DNA of 64,000 nt from Rubrivivax sp. (GTDB taxonomy: Bacteria > Pseudomonadota > Gammaproteobacteria > Burkholderiales > Burkholderiaceae_C): assembly GCA_016719535.1 (NCBI GenBank), contig JADJYX010000020.1, positions 62,001 through 126,000 on the forward strand, read 5' to 3'. Below are positions 17,005 through 26,100 of the stretch, piece after piece (the stretch's first letter is position 1; each line of letters opens with the position of its first letter). Below the pieces are notes generated by a model. That model saw only the letters and a list, made by a program, of their open reading frames with translations, had not been told where the DNA came from and did no database searches. Position numbers and translations under genes: made by a program.

Positions 17005-17691
17005 TCAGTGGTGTCCCTTGTGATGATGCCCATGGTGGCGGGCCTGCTTGTCATGGCCATGCGGGTGGGCGCCGGCCGGCGCCGCCTTCTGGCCGATGCG
17101 CGACTCGGTGCCGGCCAGCAGCTTGCGGATGTTGCCCTCGTGCCGCCACACCAGCAGCAGGCTCATCACGATGATCGGCAGCGCCGCCGGCCCGCCGCCC
17201 CAGATCAGCAGCTGGTAGAAGGGCGCGAACAGCGCCGCCACGATCGAAGCCAGCGACGCATAGCGGAAGAAGGCGGCGATGATCAGCCAGCTCGCCAGCG
17301 TGGCCAGCCCCAGCCAGGGGTTGATGGCCAGCAGCACGCCGGCCGCGGTGGCCACGCCCTTGCCGCCCTGGAAGCGGAAGAAGACCGGCCACAGGTGGCC
17401 GACGAAGGCCGCCAGCCCGACCCAGGCCACCGTGCCCTCGCCCCAGCCGAAGCGCGGCGCCAGCAGCAGCGCGGCGATCACCGGCACATAGCCCTTGAGC
17501 GCATCCAGCACCAGCGTCAGGATGGCCGCCATCTTGTTGCCCGAGCGCAGCACATTGGTGGCGCCCGGATTCTTCGAGCCATAGCTGCGCGGGTCCGACA
17601 GGCCCATCACCCGGCTGACGATGACCGCAAACGACAGCGACCCGATCAGATAGGCGGCAACGACGGCGGCAAGGCTGGTGGCGGTGTCCAT
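17005..17691 (-). CDS. plsY: Glycerol-3-phosphate acyltransferase PlsY with histidine-rich tail
   Basis: The 228-residue integral membrane protein starts MDTATSLAAVVAAYLIGSLS. It has the conserved PlsY motifs GSKNPGATNVLR, HLWPVFFRFQGGKGVAT and LLVWRHEGNIRKLLAG. PlsY transfers acyl from acyl-phosphate to glycerol-3-phosphate, the first step of phospholipid synthesis. The normal family end near SRIG is followed by a tail of about 25 residues dense in His (HPHGHDKQ and HHGHHHKGHH), which may bind metal. A divergent GGDEF-EAL gene begins 120 bases away. Confidence 0.93.
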   Translation of the reverse strand: MDTATSLAAVVAAYLIGSLSFAVIVSRVMGLSDPRSYGSKNPGATNVLRSGNKMAAILTLVLDALKGYVPVIAALLLAPRFGWGEGTVAWVGLAAFVGHLWPVFFRFQGGKGVATAAGVLLAINPWLGLATLASWLIIAAFFRYASLASIVAALFAPFYQLLIWGGGPAALPIIVMSLLLVWRHEGNIRKLLAGTESRIGQKAAPAGAHPHGHDKQARHHGHHHKGHH

Positions 17692-17810
17692 GGCGGCTGA
17701 GGCGGCAGGGGTCGGCAGTTTACGTCGGCGATTCGAGGACGACCGCACGCGGCGCCGCGCGGCGCCGCAGGCGACCCTCGAGATCGCCTTGCCGCGGCCG
17801 ATGGGGTGCC

Positions 17811-20120
17811 ATGGTCTTCGACGCCTGGCGCGCCTCGTTCGAGTTGTACCGTGCCCAGGACGCCGAGTCGGCGCAGGTGCGGGCCGAGCACCTGTCGGCA
17901 CTGGACCGGCAGACACCGGTGCTGATGGCCGCCAACCTCGTCAATGCCCTCATGCTGCTGGCCAGCATGGGGGGCTGGCACCTGCAGGGTGCCTGGGCCT
18001 GGCTGGCGGCACTGGTGGCCATGGTGGCGCTGGCCCTGCACGGCCGCTGGCGCCGCCGCGGGCGGCGCTTCACGTCGGCATCGGTGCGCGCGATGCATCG
18101 CGGCACGCTGCGGGCGCTGCTGCTGGCGGCCCTGTGGGCCGTGCCGGCCCTGTTCTGGTTCGACGGTGCGCCGCCGGGGCAGCAGCTGGCGGTGGCCTGT
18201 CTCACGCTGGGCATGATGGCCGGCGGCGCCTTCGCGCTGTATGCGCTGCCGCTGGCGGCGCTGGCCTGGCTGGGCGTGCTGCTGCTGGGGGCCGTGACCG
18301 CGCTGCTGACGGACGGCGGCAGCCATGCGCCGATGCTCACCGTGCTGGTGCTGTGCTTCGCGGCCACGCTGGCGGTGTCGGTGCTGGCCGGCGAGCGCAA
18401 GGCCACGATGCTGGCGCGCGCGCAGCGCGAGGCCACCCGCCAGCGGCAGATGGTGGCGCTGCTGCTGCGCGACTTCGAGGACCACGCCGCCGAGGCGCTG
18501 TGGGAGACCGGACCCGACGGCTGCCTGACCCATGTCTCGCCGCGCCTGGCCACGCTGCTGGGCTGCGAACAGGCCGCGCTGTTCGACCGCCCCTTGCTGC
18601 ACCGGGTGCGCGAGGCCAGTGCCGATGCCGCGGTGCAGCTGCGCATGGCCTTCGACGCCGGCCGTCCCTTCCACGACTTGCGGCTGGCGGTGCCCGACGG
18701 GCAGGCGACGCGCTGGTGGACGCTCAGCGGCAAGCCGCTGTTCGACGAGGCCGGCCGCAGCGAGGGCTGGCGCGGCGTCATCGTCGACATCAGCACCGAG
18801 GTGCAGGCCGAGCAGCGGCTGCACCGCATGGCGCATGTGGACGCCTTGACCGGGCTGGCCAACCGGCTGACGCTGCACGAGGCCCTGGGACGCCGCCTGG
18901 CCGCCGGGCTGCCGGGGGCGCTGCTGTCGGTGGACCTCGATCGCTTCAAGGCGATCAACGACTCGCTCGGCCACAGCAGCGGCGACGCGGTGCTGCAGGC
19001 GGTGGCCGAGCGGCTGTCCGCTGGCGTGCGACCGGGCGACGTGGTGGCGCGGCTGGGCGGCGACGAATTTGCGCTGCTGGCGCTGTCGGTGGCCGATGGT
19101 GCCGCGGCCCTGGCGCTGGGCGAACGGCTGATCCAGGCCCTGGAAGCGCCCATCGTCATCGGCGAGCGCCACCTGAGCGTGGGCGCCAGCATCGGCGCGG
19201 TGCTGCTGCATGCGCATGGCGACGGCGTCGACGAGGTGCTCGGCCATGCCGACCTGGCGCTGTACCAGGCCAAGGAGGGCGGGCGCGGGCGCTGCGTGCT
19301 CTACGACAGCGCGCTGGGCGAGCGCAGCCGCCGCCGCACGGCGCTGGAGCAGGGCCTGCGCCCGGGCCTGGCCGCGGGGCAGTTCGAGCTGCACTGGCAG
19401 CCGCAGGTCGAGCTTCAGCCCTGGCGCGTGGTCGGTGCCGAGGCCCTGCTGCGCTGGCGCCACCCGACGCTGGGCCCGGTGTCACCGGCGGAATTCGTGC
19501 CCGTGGCCGAGCAGACCGGGCAGATCCAGGCGCTGGGCGACTGGGTACTGCGTCAGGCGGTGGCCGCAGCCGCCGGCCCGCTGCGCGGACTGACGGTGTC
19601 GGTCAACGTGTCGCCCGCGCAGCTGCGCGACGAGGCCTTCGGCGAGCGCGTGCGCGAGCTGCTGCTGCACTCGCGCATCGACCCGCGGCTGCTGGAGCTG
19701 GAGATCACCGAATCGATCTTCCTCGATGGCGTCGAAGGCGCCTTGCAGCGGCTGCAGGCGCTGCACCGGCTGGGCGTGCGCGTGGCGCTGGACGACTTCG
19801 GCACCGGCTATTCGTCGCTGGCCTATCTGCGGCGCTTTGCCTTCGACACGCTGAAGATCGACCGTGCCTTCGTCAGCGAACTGCTGCGCCGGCCCGATAC
19901 GCAGGCCATCGTGCGCACCATCGTGCAGCTGGCGCAGCAACTGGGCATGCGCACCATCGCCGAAGGCGTGGAAAACGAGGCCCAGCTGGCCGCCGTGGCC
20001 GCCACGCGCTGCGACCACGTGCAGGGCTATCTGGTGGCGATGCCCTGCACGCTGGACGAATTCGTCGGCCTGCGCCGTCGGGTCGAGGCGCGCCGGCCGC
20101 AGCCGGCGGCGCTGCACTGA
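17811..20120 (+). CDS. Membrane PAS-GGDEF-EAL protein (cyclic-di-GMP turnover)
   Basis: The 769-residue protein has about six hydrophobic helices in residues 40-190, a PAS-like domain at about 215-335, GGDEF at about 340-505 and EAL at about 510-760. GGDEF is intact (residues 416-420), with an RxxD inhibitory site (RPGD, 407-410) at the canonical spacing. The EAL domain has EALLRWRHP (E544), ITESIFLD and LDDFGTGYSSL. Both diguanylate cyclase and phosphodiesterase activities are therefore possible. The N-terminal helices suggest a membrane-sensed input. It converges on rhlE with 17 bases between the stops. Confidence 0.93.
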   Translation: MVFDAWRASFELYRAQDAESAQVRAEHLSALDRQTPVLMAANLVNALMLLASMGGWHLQGAWAWLAALVAMVALALHGRWRRRGRRFTSASVRAMHRGTLRALLLAALWAVPALFWFDGAPPGQQLAVACLTLGMMAGGAFALYALPLAALAWLGVLLLGAVTALLTDGGSHAPMLTVLVLCFAATLAVSVLAGERKATMLARAQREATRQRQMVALLLRDFEDHAAEALWETGPDGCLTHVSPRLATLLGCEQAALFDRPLLHRVREASADAAVQLRMAFDAGRPFHDLRLAVPDGQATRWWTLSGKPLFDEAGRSEGWRGVIVDISTEVQAEQRLHRMAHVDALTGLANRLTLHEALGRRLAAGLPGALLSVDLDRFKAINDSLGHSSGDAVLQAVAERLSAGVRPGDVVARLGGDEFALLALSVADGAAALALGERLIQALEAPIVIGERHLSVGASIGAVLLHAHGDGVDEVLGHADLALYQAKEGGRGRCVLYDSALGERSRRRTALEQGLRPGLAAGQFELHWQPQVELQPWRVVGAEALLRWRHPTLGPVSPAEFVPVAEQTGQIQALGDWVLRQAVAAAAGPLRGLTVSVNVSPAQLRDEAFGERVRELLLHSRIDPRLLELEITESIFLDGVEGALQRLQALHRLGVRVALDDFGTGYSSLAYLRRFAFDTLKIDRAFVSELLRRPDTQAIVRTIVQLAQQLGMRTIAEGVENEAQLAAVAATRCDHVQGYLVAMPCTLDEFVGLRRRVEARRPQPAALH

Positions 20121-20137
20121 CGGCCGGCGACCCGCCC

Positions 20138-21562
20138 TCAGCCGCGGCCGCGCGACGGCGTGCCGTTGCCGGGGCGGGGGCCACGCCCTCCGTCGCGCCG
20201 ACCGCCGGCGGGCGCTGCGGCGCCGCGCGGCGCGCCGCCGGAGCGCGGGGCCTGGGGCGCGCGCGCGCCGCCACCACCGGTGCCGCCGGGGCGTCCGCCA
20301 CCGCCACCGGGACGGCCCCCGCCACCGGGACGGCCGCCGCCGCCGCCGGCATTGCGCCGCGTGCCGCCGATGCCGATGGTCATGCGGCCGAGCACGATCG
20401 GCTCGGCGCGTTCGCTGGCCGGCGCCTCGAAGCCGGGGATGGTCTCGCGCGGGATGCTGCGCTTGATCAGTTTTTCGATGTCCCTGAGGAAGATCTCCTC
20501 GTCCAGGCAGGCCAGCGAGATCGCCTCGCCGCTGGCGCCGGCGCGGCCGGTGCGGCCGATGCGGTGCACATAGTCCTCGGGCACGTTGGGCAGCTCGAAA
20601 TTGACCACGTGCGGCAGCTGGTCGATGTCGATGCCGCGCGCCGCGATGTCGGTGGCCACCAGCACCTGCAGGTCGCCGCTCTTGAAGTCGGCCAGCGCCT
20701 TGGTGCGCGCGCCCTGGCTCTTGTTGCCGTGGATCGCCATCGCCGTGATGCCGTGGTCGTTGAGGTATTCGGCCAGCCGGTTGCAGCCATGCTTCATGCG
20801 CGTGAAGACCAGCACCTGGTGCCAGTCGCCGGACTTGATCAGGTGCGCCAGCAGTTCCTTCTTCTTCTCGCGGCCCACCGGATGCACCTTCTGCGCGATG
20901 AGGTCGGCGGTGGCGTTGCGGCGCGCCACCTCGATCAGCGCCGGCTGGTTGAGCAGCCGGTCGGCCAGGGCCTTGATCTCGTCGCTGAAGGTGGCGGAAA
21001 AGAGCAGGCTCTGCTTCTTCGCCGGCACGATGGCCAGCACCTTCTTGATGTCGTGGATGAAGCCCATGTCCAGCATGCGGTCGGCCTCGTCGAGGACGAA
21101 GATCTGCACCTGGCTGAGGTCCAGCGTGCCCTGCTGGTGGTGGTCGAGCAGGCGGCCGGGCGTGGCGACCAGGATGTCGACGCCGCGCCGCAGCTTGTCG
21201 ACCTGCGGCTGCATGCCGACGCCGCCGAACATCACCATGCTGGTCAGCGGCAGGTGACGGCCGTAGGTGCGCACGCTTTCCTCGACCTGGGCGGCGAGTT
21301 CGCGCGTGGGCGTGAGGATGAGCGCGCGGATGGCCGGCCGGCCGCGCTTGTCGCGCAGCGGCTGGCCTTGCATCAGGCGCTGCAGCATCGGCAGCACGAA
21401 GCCGGCGGTCTTGCCGGTGCCGGTCTGGGCGCCGGCCAGCAGGTCGCCGCCCTGGAGCACCGCGGGAATGGCCTGCGCCTGGATCGGGGTGGGGGTGTCG
21501 TAGCCCTGCTCGCCGACGGCGCGCAGGATCGGCTCGGAGAGTCCGAGGTCCTTGAAGTTCAT
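20138..21562 (-). CDS. rhlE: DEAD-box RNA helicase, RhlE type
   Basis: The 474-residue protein starts MNFKDLGLSEPILRAVGEQGY (Q-motif region). It has AQTGTGKT, PTRELAAQV, VLDEADRML, SATF, VATDIAARGIDI and HRIGRTGRAG, the full helicase motif set. RhlE proteins remodel RNA in ribosome assembly and RNA decay. The last 70 or so residues are a low-complexity Gly/Arg/Pro tail (repeats of GGGGRPGG) encoded at about 20145-20350, typical of RNA-binding extensions but unusually Gly-rich. Confidence 0.93.
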   Translation of the reverse strand: MNFKDLGLSEPILRAVGEQGYDTPTPIQAQAIPAVLQGGDLLAGAQTGTGKTAGFVLPMLQRLMQGQPLRDKRGRPAIRALILTPTRELAAQVEESVRTYGRHLPLTSMVMFGGVGMQPQVDKLRRGVDILVATPGRLLDHHQQGTLDLSQVQIFVLDEADRMLDMGFIHDIKKVLAIVPAKKQSLLFSATFSDEIKALADRLLNQPALIEVARRNATADLIAQKVHPVGREKKKELLAHLIKSGDWHQVLVFTRMKHGCNRLAEYLNDHGITAMAIHGNKSQGARTKALADFKSGDLQVLVATDIAARGIDIDQLPHVVNFELPNVPEDYVHRIGRTGRAGASGEAISLACLDEEIFLRDIEKLIKRSIPRETIPGFEAPASERAEPIVLGRMTIGIGGTRRNAGGGGGRPGGGGRPGGGGGRPGGTGGGGARAPQAPRSGGAPRGAAAPAGGRRDGGRGPRPGNGTPSRGRG

Positions 21563-21757
21563 GGATGAGGGCCCTTTGTCGGGCCTGGATTCGCTGCCCG
21601 CTGTCGCCCGTGAGGGGCGCTCCAGTCGTGGGGCGCGTGGGAAGGGGAAGAGGCCGGGTTCGGCCGCGCCGCGGCAGACTGGGCAACGCGGCGCGGGGCG
21701 AAGTGTACTTGCTCGCGCCGATGGGGCGTCGGAAGGGGTCGCGGACGCGAGCTTCGC

Positions 21758-22441
21758 TCAGACGGCAATGCCCTGCGCGATGGCAAAACGCGTCAGGCTG
21801 GCCACATCGTGCAGGTCCAGCCGGGCGATCAGCTCGGCGCGGTGGTATTCCACCGTCTTCACGCTGACGCCCAGGTTGCGTGCGATCTGCTTGTTCGACT
21901 GGCCACGCGCGAGGTGCGCCAGCACATCGTGCTGGCGGGGCGTCAGCGTCGGTGCCGGGCGGTCCTGCTCGCGCAGCGCCGCCGCGATCGACGGGCTCAG
22001 CCAGCGGTGGCCGGCGTGCACGGTCTGCAGGGCCTGCCGCAGGTCGTCCTGGACGAAGTGCTTGCTGACGAAGCCGAGCGCACCGGCGCGCAGGGCCGCG
22101 CGCACCACCTCGGGCTGGGTGCGACCCGACAGCACCAGGATGCGCAGCCGCGGCTGCTCGGACAGCAGCACGCGCGCCAGCTCCAGCCCCTGCAGGCCGG
22201 CGGGCCCGGTCGGCAGCGCAGGGCCGGGGTCGCCGCTGCCGGCGTCGGGCAGGTGCAGGTCGAGCAGCACGAGGTCGGGCTGCAACTCGCGGCAGGCGCG
22301 CACCGCGGCGGCGCTGTCGGGGGCGGCGCCCACGCAGCACCAGCCGGGCAGGGCATCGACCAGGGCCGCCACGCCGGCGCGCACCAGCAGCTGATCGTCG
22401 ACGATCAGCACGCGTTGCGGGGGTGGCGGGGTGTCCCTCAT
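21758..22441 (-). CDS. Orphan LuxR/NarL-type response regulator with receiver-loop insertion
   Basis: The 227-residue protein has a receiver domain with D15/D16 and phospho-acceptor D61 (LLDLHLPD). A C-terminal LuxR-type helix-turn-helix follows (LTPRQHDVLAHLARGQSNKQIARNLGVSVKTVEYH). Between the LHLPD segment and GLELARVLL there is an insertion of about 17 residues (DAGSGDPGPALPTGPAG region) where relatives usually have a short GSG loop. This lies beside the phosphorylation site and may alter activation. No kinase gene is adjacent. Confidence 0.88.
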   Translation of the reverse strand: MRDTPPPPQRVLIVDDQLLVRAGVAALVDALPGWCCVGAAPDSAAAVRACRELQPDLVLLDLHLPDAGSGDPGPALPTGPAGLQGLELARVLLSEQPRLRILVLSGRTQPEVVRAALRAGALGFVSKHFVQDDLRQALQTVHAGHRWLSPSIAAALREQDRPAPTLTPRQHDVLAHLARGQSNKQIARNLGVSVKTVEYHRAELIARLDLHDVASLTRFAIAQGIAV

Positions 22442-22537
22442 GGGTGTCGGTGCTCCGGGTTGACCTCGTTGTCGGCACCCGGCGCGCGGACTGGAGGGCG
22501 CGCGCCCGACTTTCTTTGCGCTCGCCGCGAACTCCGC

Positions 22538-22948
22538 TCAGGCCATCGGCATCGGCTGGCGGTCGTTGAGCCGGATCCAGCCGCGGCCGATGCGGTAGAC
22601 CGCCCACGCGCCGAGCACGATCATGCCCAGCACCCAGGTGCCGAAGCCGACGATGATCAGCGTCAGCGGCAGCGACACCAGGCCGACGATGACGGCCCAC
22701 AGCAGCGCATACCAGAAGGTGCGGATCTGCCAGCTGAAGTGCGATTCCAGCCAGGTGCCGCGCGCCTGGCTGCGATAGACATAGTTGAGGATCACGGCCA
22801 CGATCGACGGCCAGCCGAACAGGAACGATCCCAGCACGGTGGCGGCGCCGAAGGCCCCGATCGCCAGCCCCAGCGCGTGCAGCGCATAGACGATGTGCGT
22901 GATGCGCAGCAGCGAGCTGTCGTCCAGGTTGACCACCGTGCCGTTCAT
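22538..22948 (-). CDS. DUF4870-type small membrane protein
   Basis: The product is about 136 residues; the start at 22948 (MNGTVVNLDDSSLLRITHIVYALH) was preferred over upstream in-frame positions. It has four predicted helices and the motif LNYVYRSQARGTWLESHFSWQIRTFWY, which places it with the DUF4870/YIP1-like family of small inner-membrane proteins common in beta-proteobacteria. The function is unknown. The C-terminus is RIGRGWIRLNDRQPMPMA. No partner is evident nearby. Confidence 0.8.
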   Translation of the reverse strand: MNGTVVNLDDSSLLRITHIVYALHALGLAIGAFGAATVLGSFLFGWPSIVAVILNYVYRSQARGTWLESHFSWQIRTFWYALLWAVIVGLVSLPLTLIIVGFGTWVLGMIVLGAWAVYRIGRGWIRLNDRQPMPMA

Positions 22949-23135
22949 GCCGTTCTCCAGCTTCGAGTTCCGTCGGAACCCCAATGGTGCCTGCTCCCGG
23001 CCCGATTTCAAGCCGGCACGCGACAGAATGCCGCCCGGGCCGACGCACGGCGTCGGGCAGCACCTGGCACAGCGGGCCATGACCCGCTGGCAGGGCATGG
23101 CCCTTCGGTGCCGCAGCCGTCGGCCCCGGAGCCCA

Positions 23136-23165
23136 CACGCGGCCGGGGGACTTCCCGGCCGTGGT
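23136..23165 (-). terminator. GC-rich hairpin after the giant repeat protein
   Basis: A perfect 7-bp stem (GGCCGGG / CCCGGCC, 6-base loop), extended by partial pairing of CACGC with GTGG, sits about 20 bases beyond the stop of the minus-strand gene ending at 23184. There is no clear T-run, so intrinsic termination is plausible but unproven. Confidence 0.45.
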
Positions 23166-23183
23166 GGATTCGGCGCGCCGCGG

Positions 23184-26100
23184 TCAGACCTGCATCAACG
23201 GCAGCCCGTGGTCCAGCGGCTGTGCCAGTCCGATCAGCGCGACGTCGCAGGCCGCGTCGTACCCCGGTCCGTAGGCGGCGTCGATCAGGGCGGTCGTGTC
23301 GAAGGCGTCCGTGCTCCACGCCAGCGGATCGGCAATGCCTTGCGGCGCCGCGTTGGTGTCGGCCAGCGCAAAGATATTGCTGACGGCTCCGGTGCCACTG
23401 CTCAGGCTGCGTCCGCTGCCGTATTCGTACACGCTGTCGCTCGACTCGTCGACGATCCACAGGCTTTGTGACGCGCCGGTCGGATCGAGCGTGATGCCCG
23501 TGGGCTTGGAGTTCGCGCTCGCCAGCGTCCACTGTCCGCTCTGGGTCAGGCCGGTGGGGTTGCCACTGCCGTCGCGGGCGATCGTGAAGCGATAGACGTA
23601 GTCCGTGCCGCCTTCGGTCACGGCCCACAGCGAGGTGCCGTCGCTGACGATGCCTTTGAGGTTGCCGCTCATCGACGGCGTGAAGGTCTTCTCGGCAGCG
23701 TCGCTCCCGCTGGTGCGCGAGGCCGCCTCGTCGTACCAGTAGATCTTGCGGTCGCGGGCGGCCAGCCACAGGTCGCTGCCGTCGACGCTGATGCCCTCGG
23801 GCTCGGCGCCCATGGTGGTCGCTGTCCATGCGCCCAGCGCCGCACCGGTGCTGCCGTCGTAGACATTGACGTCGTCGTCCTTGTCCAGCACCCACAGTCG
23901 GGTGCCGTCGAGGTTGGCGGCGATGTCGCGCGGGTCGGTGTTGCCGGCCTGCAGCGCGAAGTCGCCCACCGACGTGCCGGTGGCAGCGTACTTGTAGGTC
24001 TTGTCCGAGCCGACGTCGGCAACGAAGAATTTGGCCGGCCCGCCGCCGCCGCCGCCGGTGGGGCCCACGGCCACGGTGGCGTCGTCGATGGCGACCACCG
24101 TCTGGCCGTTGAGCTGGGCCGTGGCCAGCGCCGTATTGGTCGACTCGCCGGGCACCAGGTCGGGCACGTAGCTGTTGCTGCCGCCGGTCTTGGCCGGCGA
24201 GTTGTGCTGGTCGAAGATCGTCACGCCGCCGAAGGTCTTGCCCGACGTCGTGAAGGCCGCCTTGTCGATCACGAACGAGTAGCCGTTGACCACGTTCCAG
24301 TTTGCGTCGCCCACCGGTGAGTTCACGATCATCGCCGTGTAGGCCGTGCCGTTGTTGGCGCTGCCCGGCTGATTCAGGTTGGTCTCGATCGTGCTGTCGA
24401 AATCCTTCAGCAGCGTGGTGGCCTGCGCGTTGAGCGTGCCGCCCGTCACCAGGCTGCCGTCGCCGCCGCTGAAGCCCAGCGACTGGTAGCCCGAATACGA
24501 GCCGTAGCCGTCGAGGTTGGTGGCCGACGAGGTGATGTAGTCCTGGTAGAACTTGAACAGCACCGTGCCGTCGGTGGCGCGCACCTCGAAGCCGGCCTTG
24601 TCGCTGCCGGTCAGGTCACCGAACTTGTGCGTCTTGCCCTGGCTCGTCCAGCCCGCGTCGGAGCCGGTGCCGTAGGTGTTGTCGTTGAAGTTGTTGTCCT
24701 GCAGGTAGGTGACGCGGATGTCGCCGTTGGGCAGCGTGGCGTAGGTGAGCGAGCCCGAGTCATACGAGGTGCCGCTGATCGTCACCGTCATGTTCTGCGG
24801 CGGGATCACCGTGGCCTGGTACTTCCACACCTCGCCGGTCTCGAGCAGGCCGTCGCCGTCGTCGCCGCCGACGAAGCTCGGCGCGAAGTCGTCGCCGGCG
24901 TAGTCGGGCGTGGCGTTGTCGTCGCGCACGACGACGTTGGCCAGCGGCACCGCACCGGTGTTGAACACGTCATAGGTGTAGGTGACCGTTTGACCGTAGC
25001 CGACGGCCGCCTTGTCGGCGGTCTTCACCAGCGAGAAGCCCGGTGCCGAGGCTACGTAACCGAAGTCGAAGTCGGTTCGGTTCTGGCCGCTGGTCAGTTC
25101 GCCGAGCGCGCTGTGCGGTGTGGCCAGGCCGTCGAGGTCGTAGGTCTGGACGTAACTGACCGGCAGCGTGGTGTTGTCGACACTGACCTTGTACTCGCCG
25201 GCCGGCAGGCCGCCGAAGGCATACAGGCCGTTGGCGCCGGTGACCGTGATGGCCGTGTAGTCGACCGTGCCGTTCTGGTCGAAGTCGCCCTCGAGCCGCA
25301 TCGTCACGCCGGCGATGCCGGCTTCGCCGCCGTCCTGCACGCCGTCGGCGTCGGCATCGAACCACACGCGGTCGCCCAGCGAACCCAGCGCGCCGGTGTT
25401 GATGATGACGGTGGCGTCGTCGTCGTCGGTGACGGTCGTGCCGTTGCCGACGCCGGTGACGGTGGCGGTGTTGATCGAGGCACCGCCGACGATGTCGGGG
25501 ACGTAGCTGTTGCTGCCGCCGGTCTTGGCCGGCGAGTTGTGCTGGTCGAAGATCGTCACGCCGCCGAAGGTCTTGCCCGACGACGTGAAGGCCGCCTTGT
25601 CGATCACGAACGAGTAGCCGTTGACCACGTTCCAGTTCGCGTCGCCCACCGGTGAGTTCACCGTCATCGCCGTGTAGGCCGTGCCGTTGTTGGCGCTGCC
25701 CGGCTGGTTCAGGTTGGTTTCGAGCGTGCTGTCGAAATCCTTCAGCAGCGTACCGGCCTGGGCGTTGAGCGTGCCGCCCGTCACCAGGCTGCCGTCGCCG
25801 CCGCTGTAGCCCAGCGACTGGTAGCCCGAGTAGGAGCCGTAGCCGTCGAGGTTGGTCGACGACGAGGTGATGTAGTCCTGGTAGAACTTGAACAGCACGG
25901 TGCCGTCGCTGGACTTGACTTCGAAGCCGGCCTTGTCGCTGCCGGTCAGGTCGCCGAACTTGTGCGTCTTGCCGATCGCCGCCCAGCCGGCGTCTGACCC
26001 GGTGCCGTAGGTGTTGTCGTTGAAGTTGTTGTTCTGCAGGTAGGTGACGCGGATGTCGCCGGTGGGCAGCGTGGTGTAGATCAACTGGCCGGCGGCGATC

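Noticed and set aside
17678..21568. Plus-strand frame of about 1296 codons spanning the GGDEF-EAL and rhlE genes
   Set aside because: It crosses two convincing genes in other frames and shows only Ala/Arg/Gly-rich composition.
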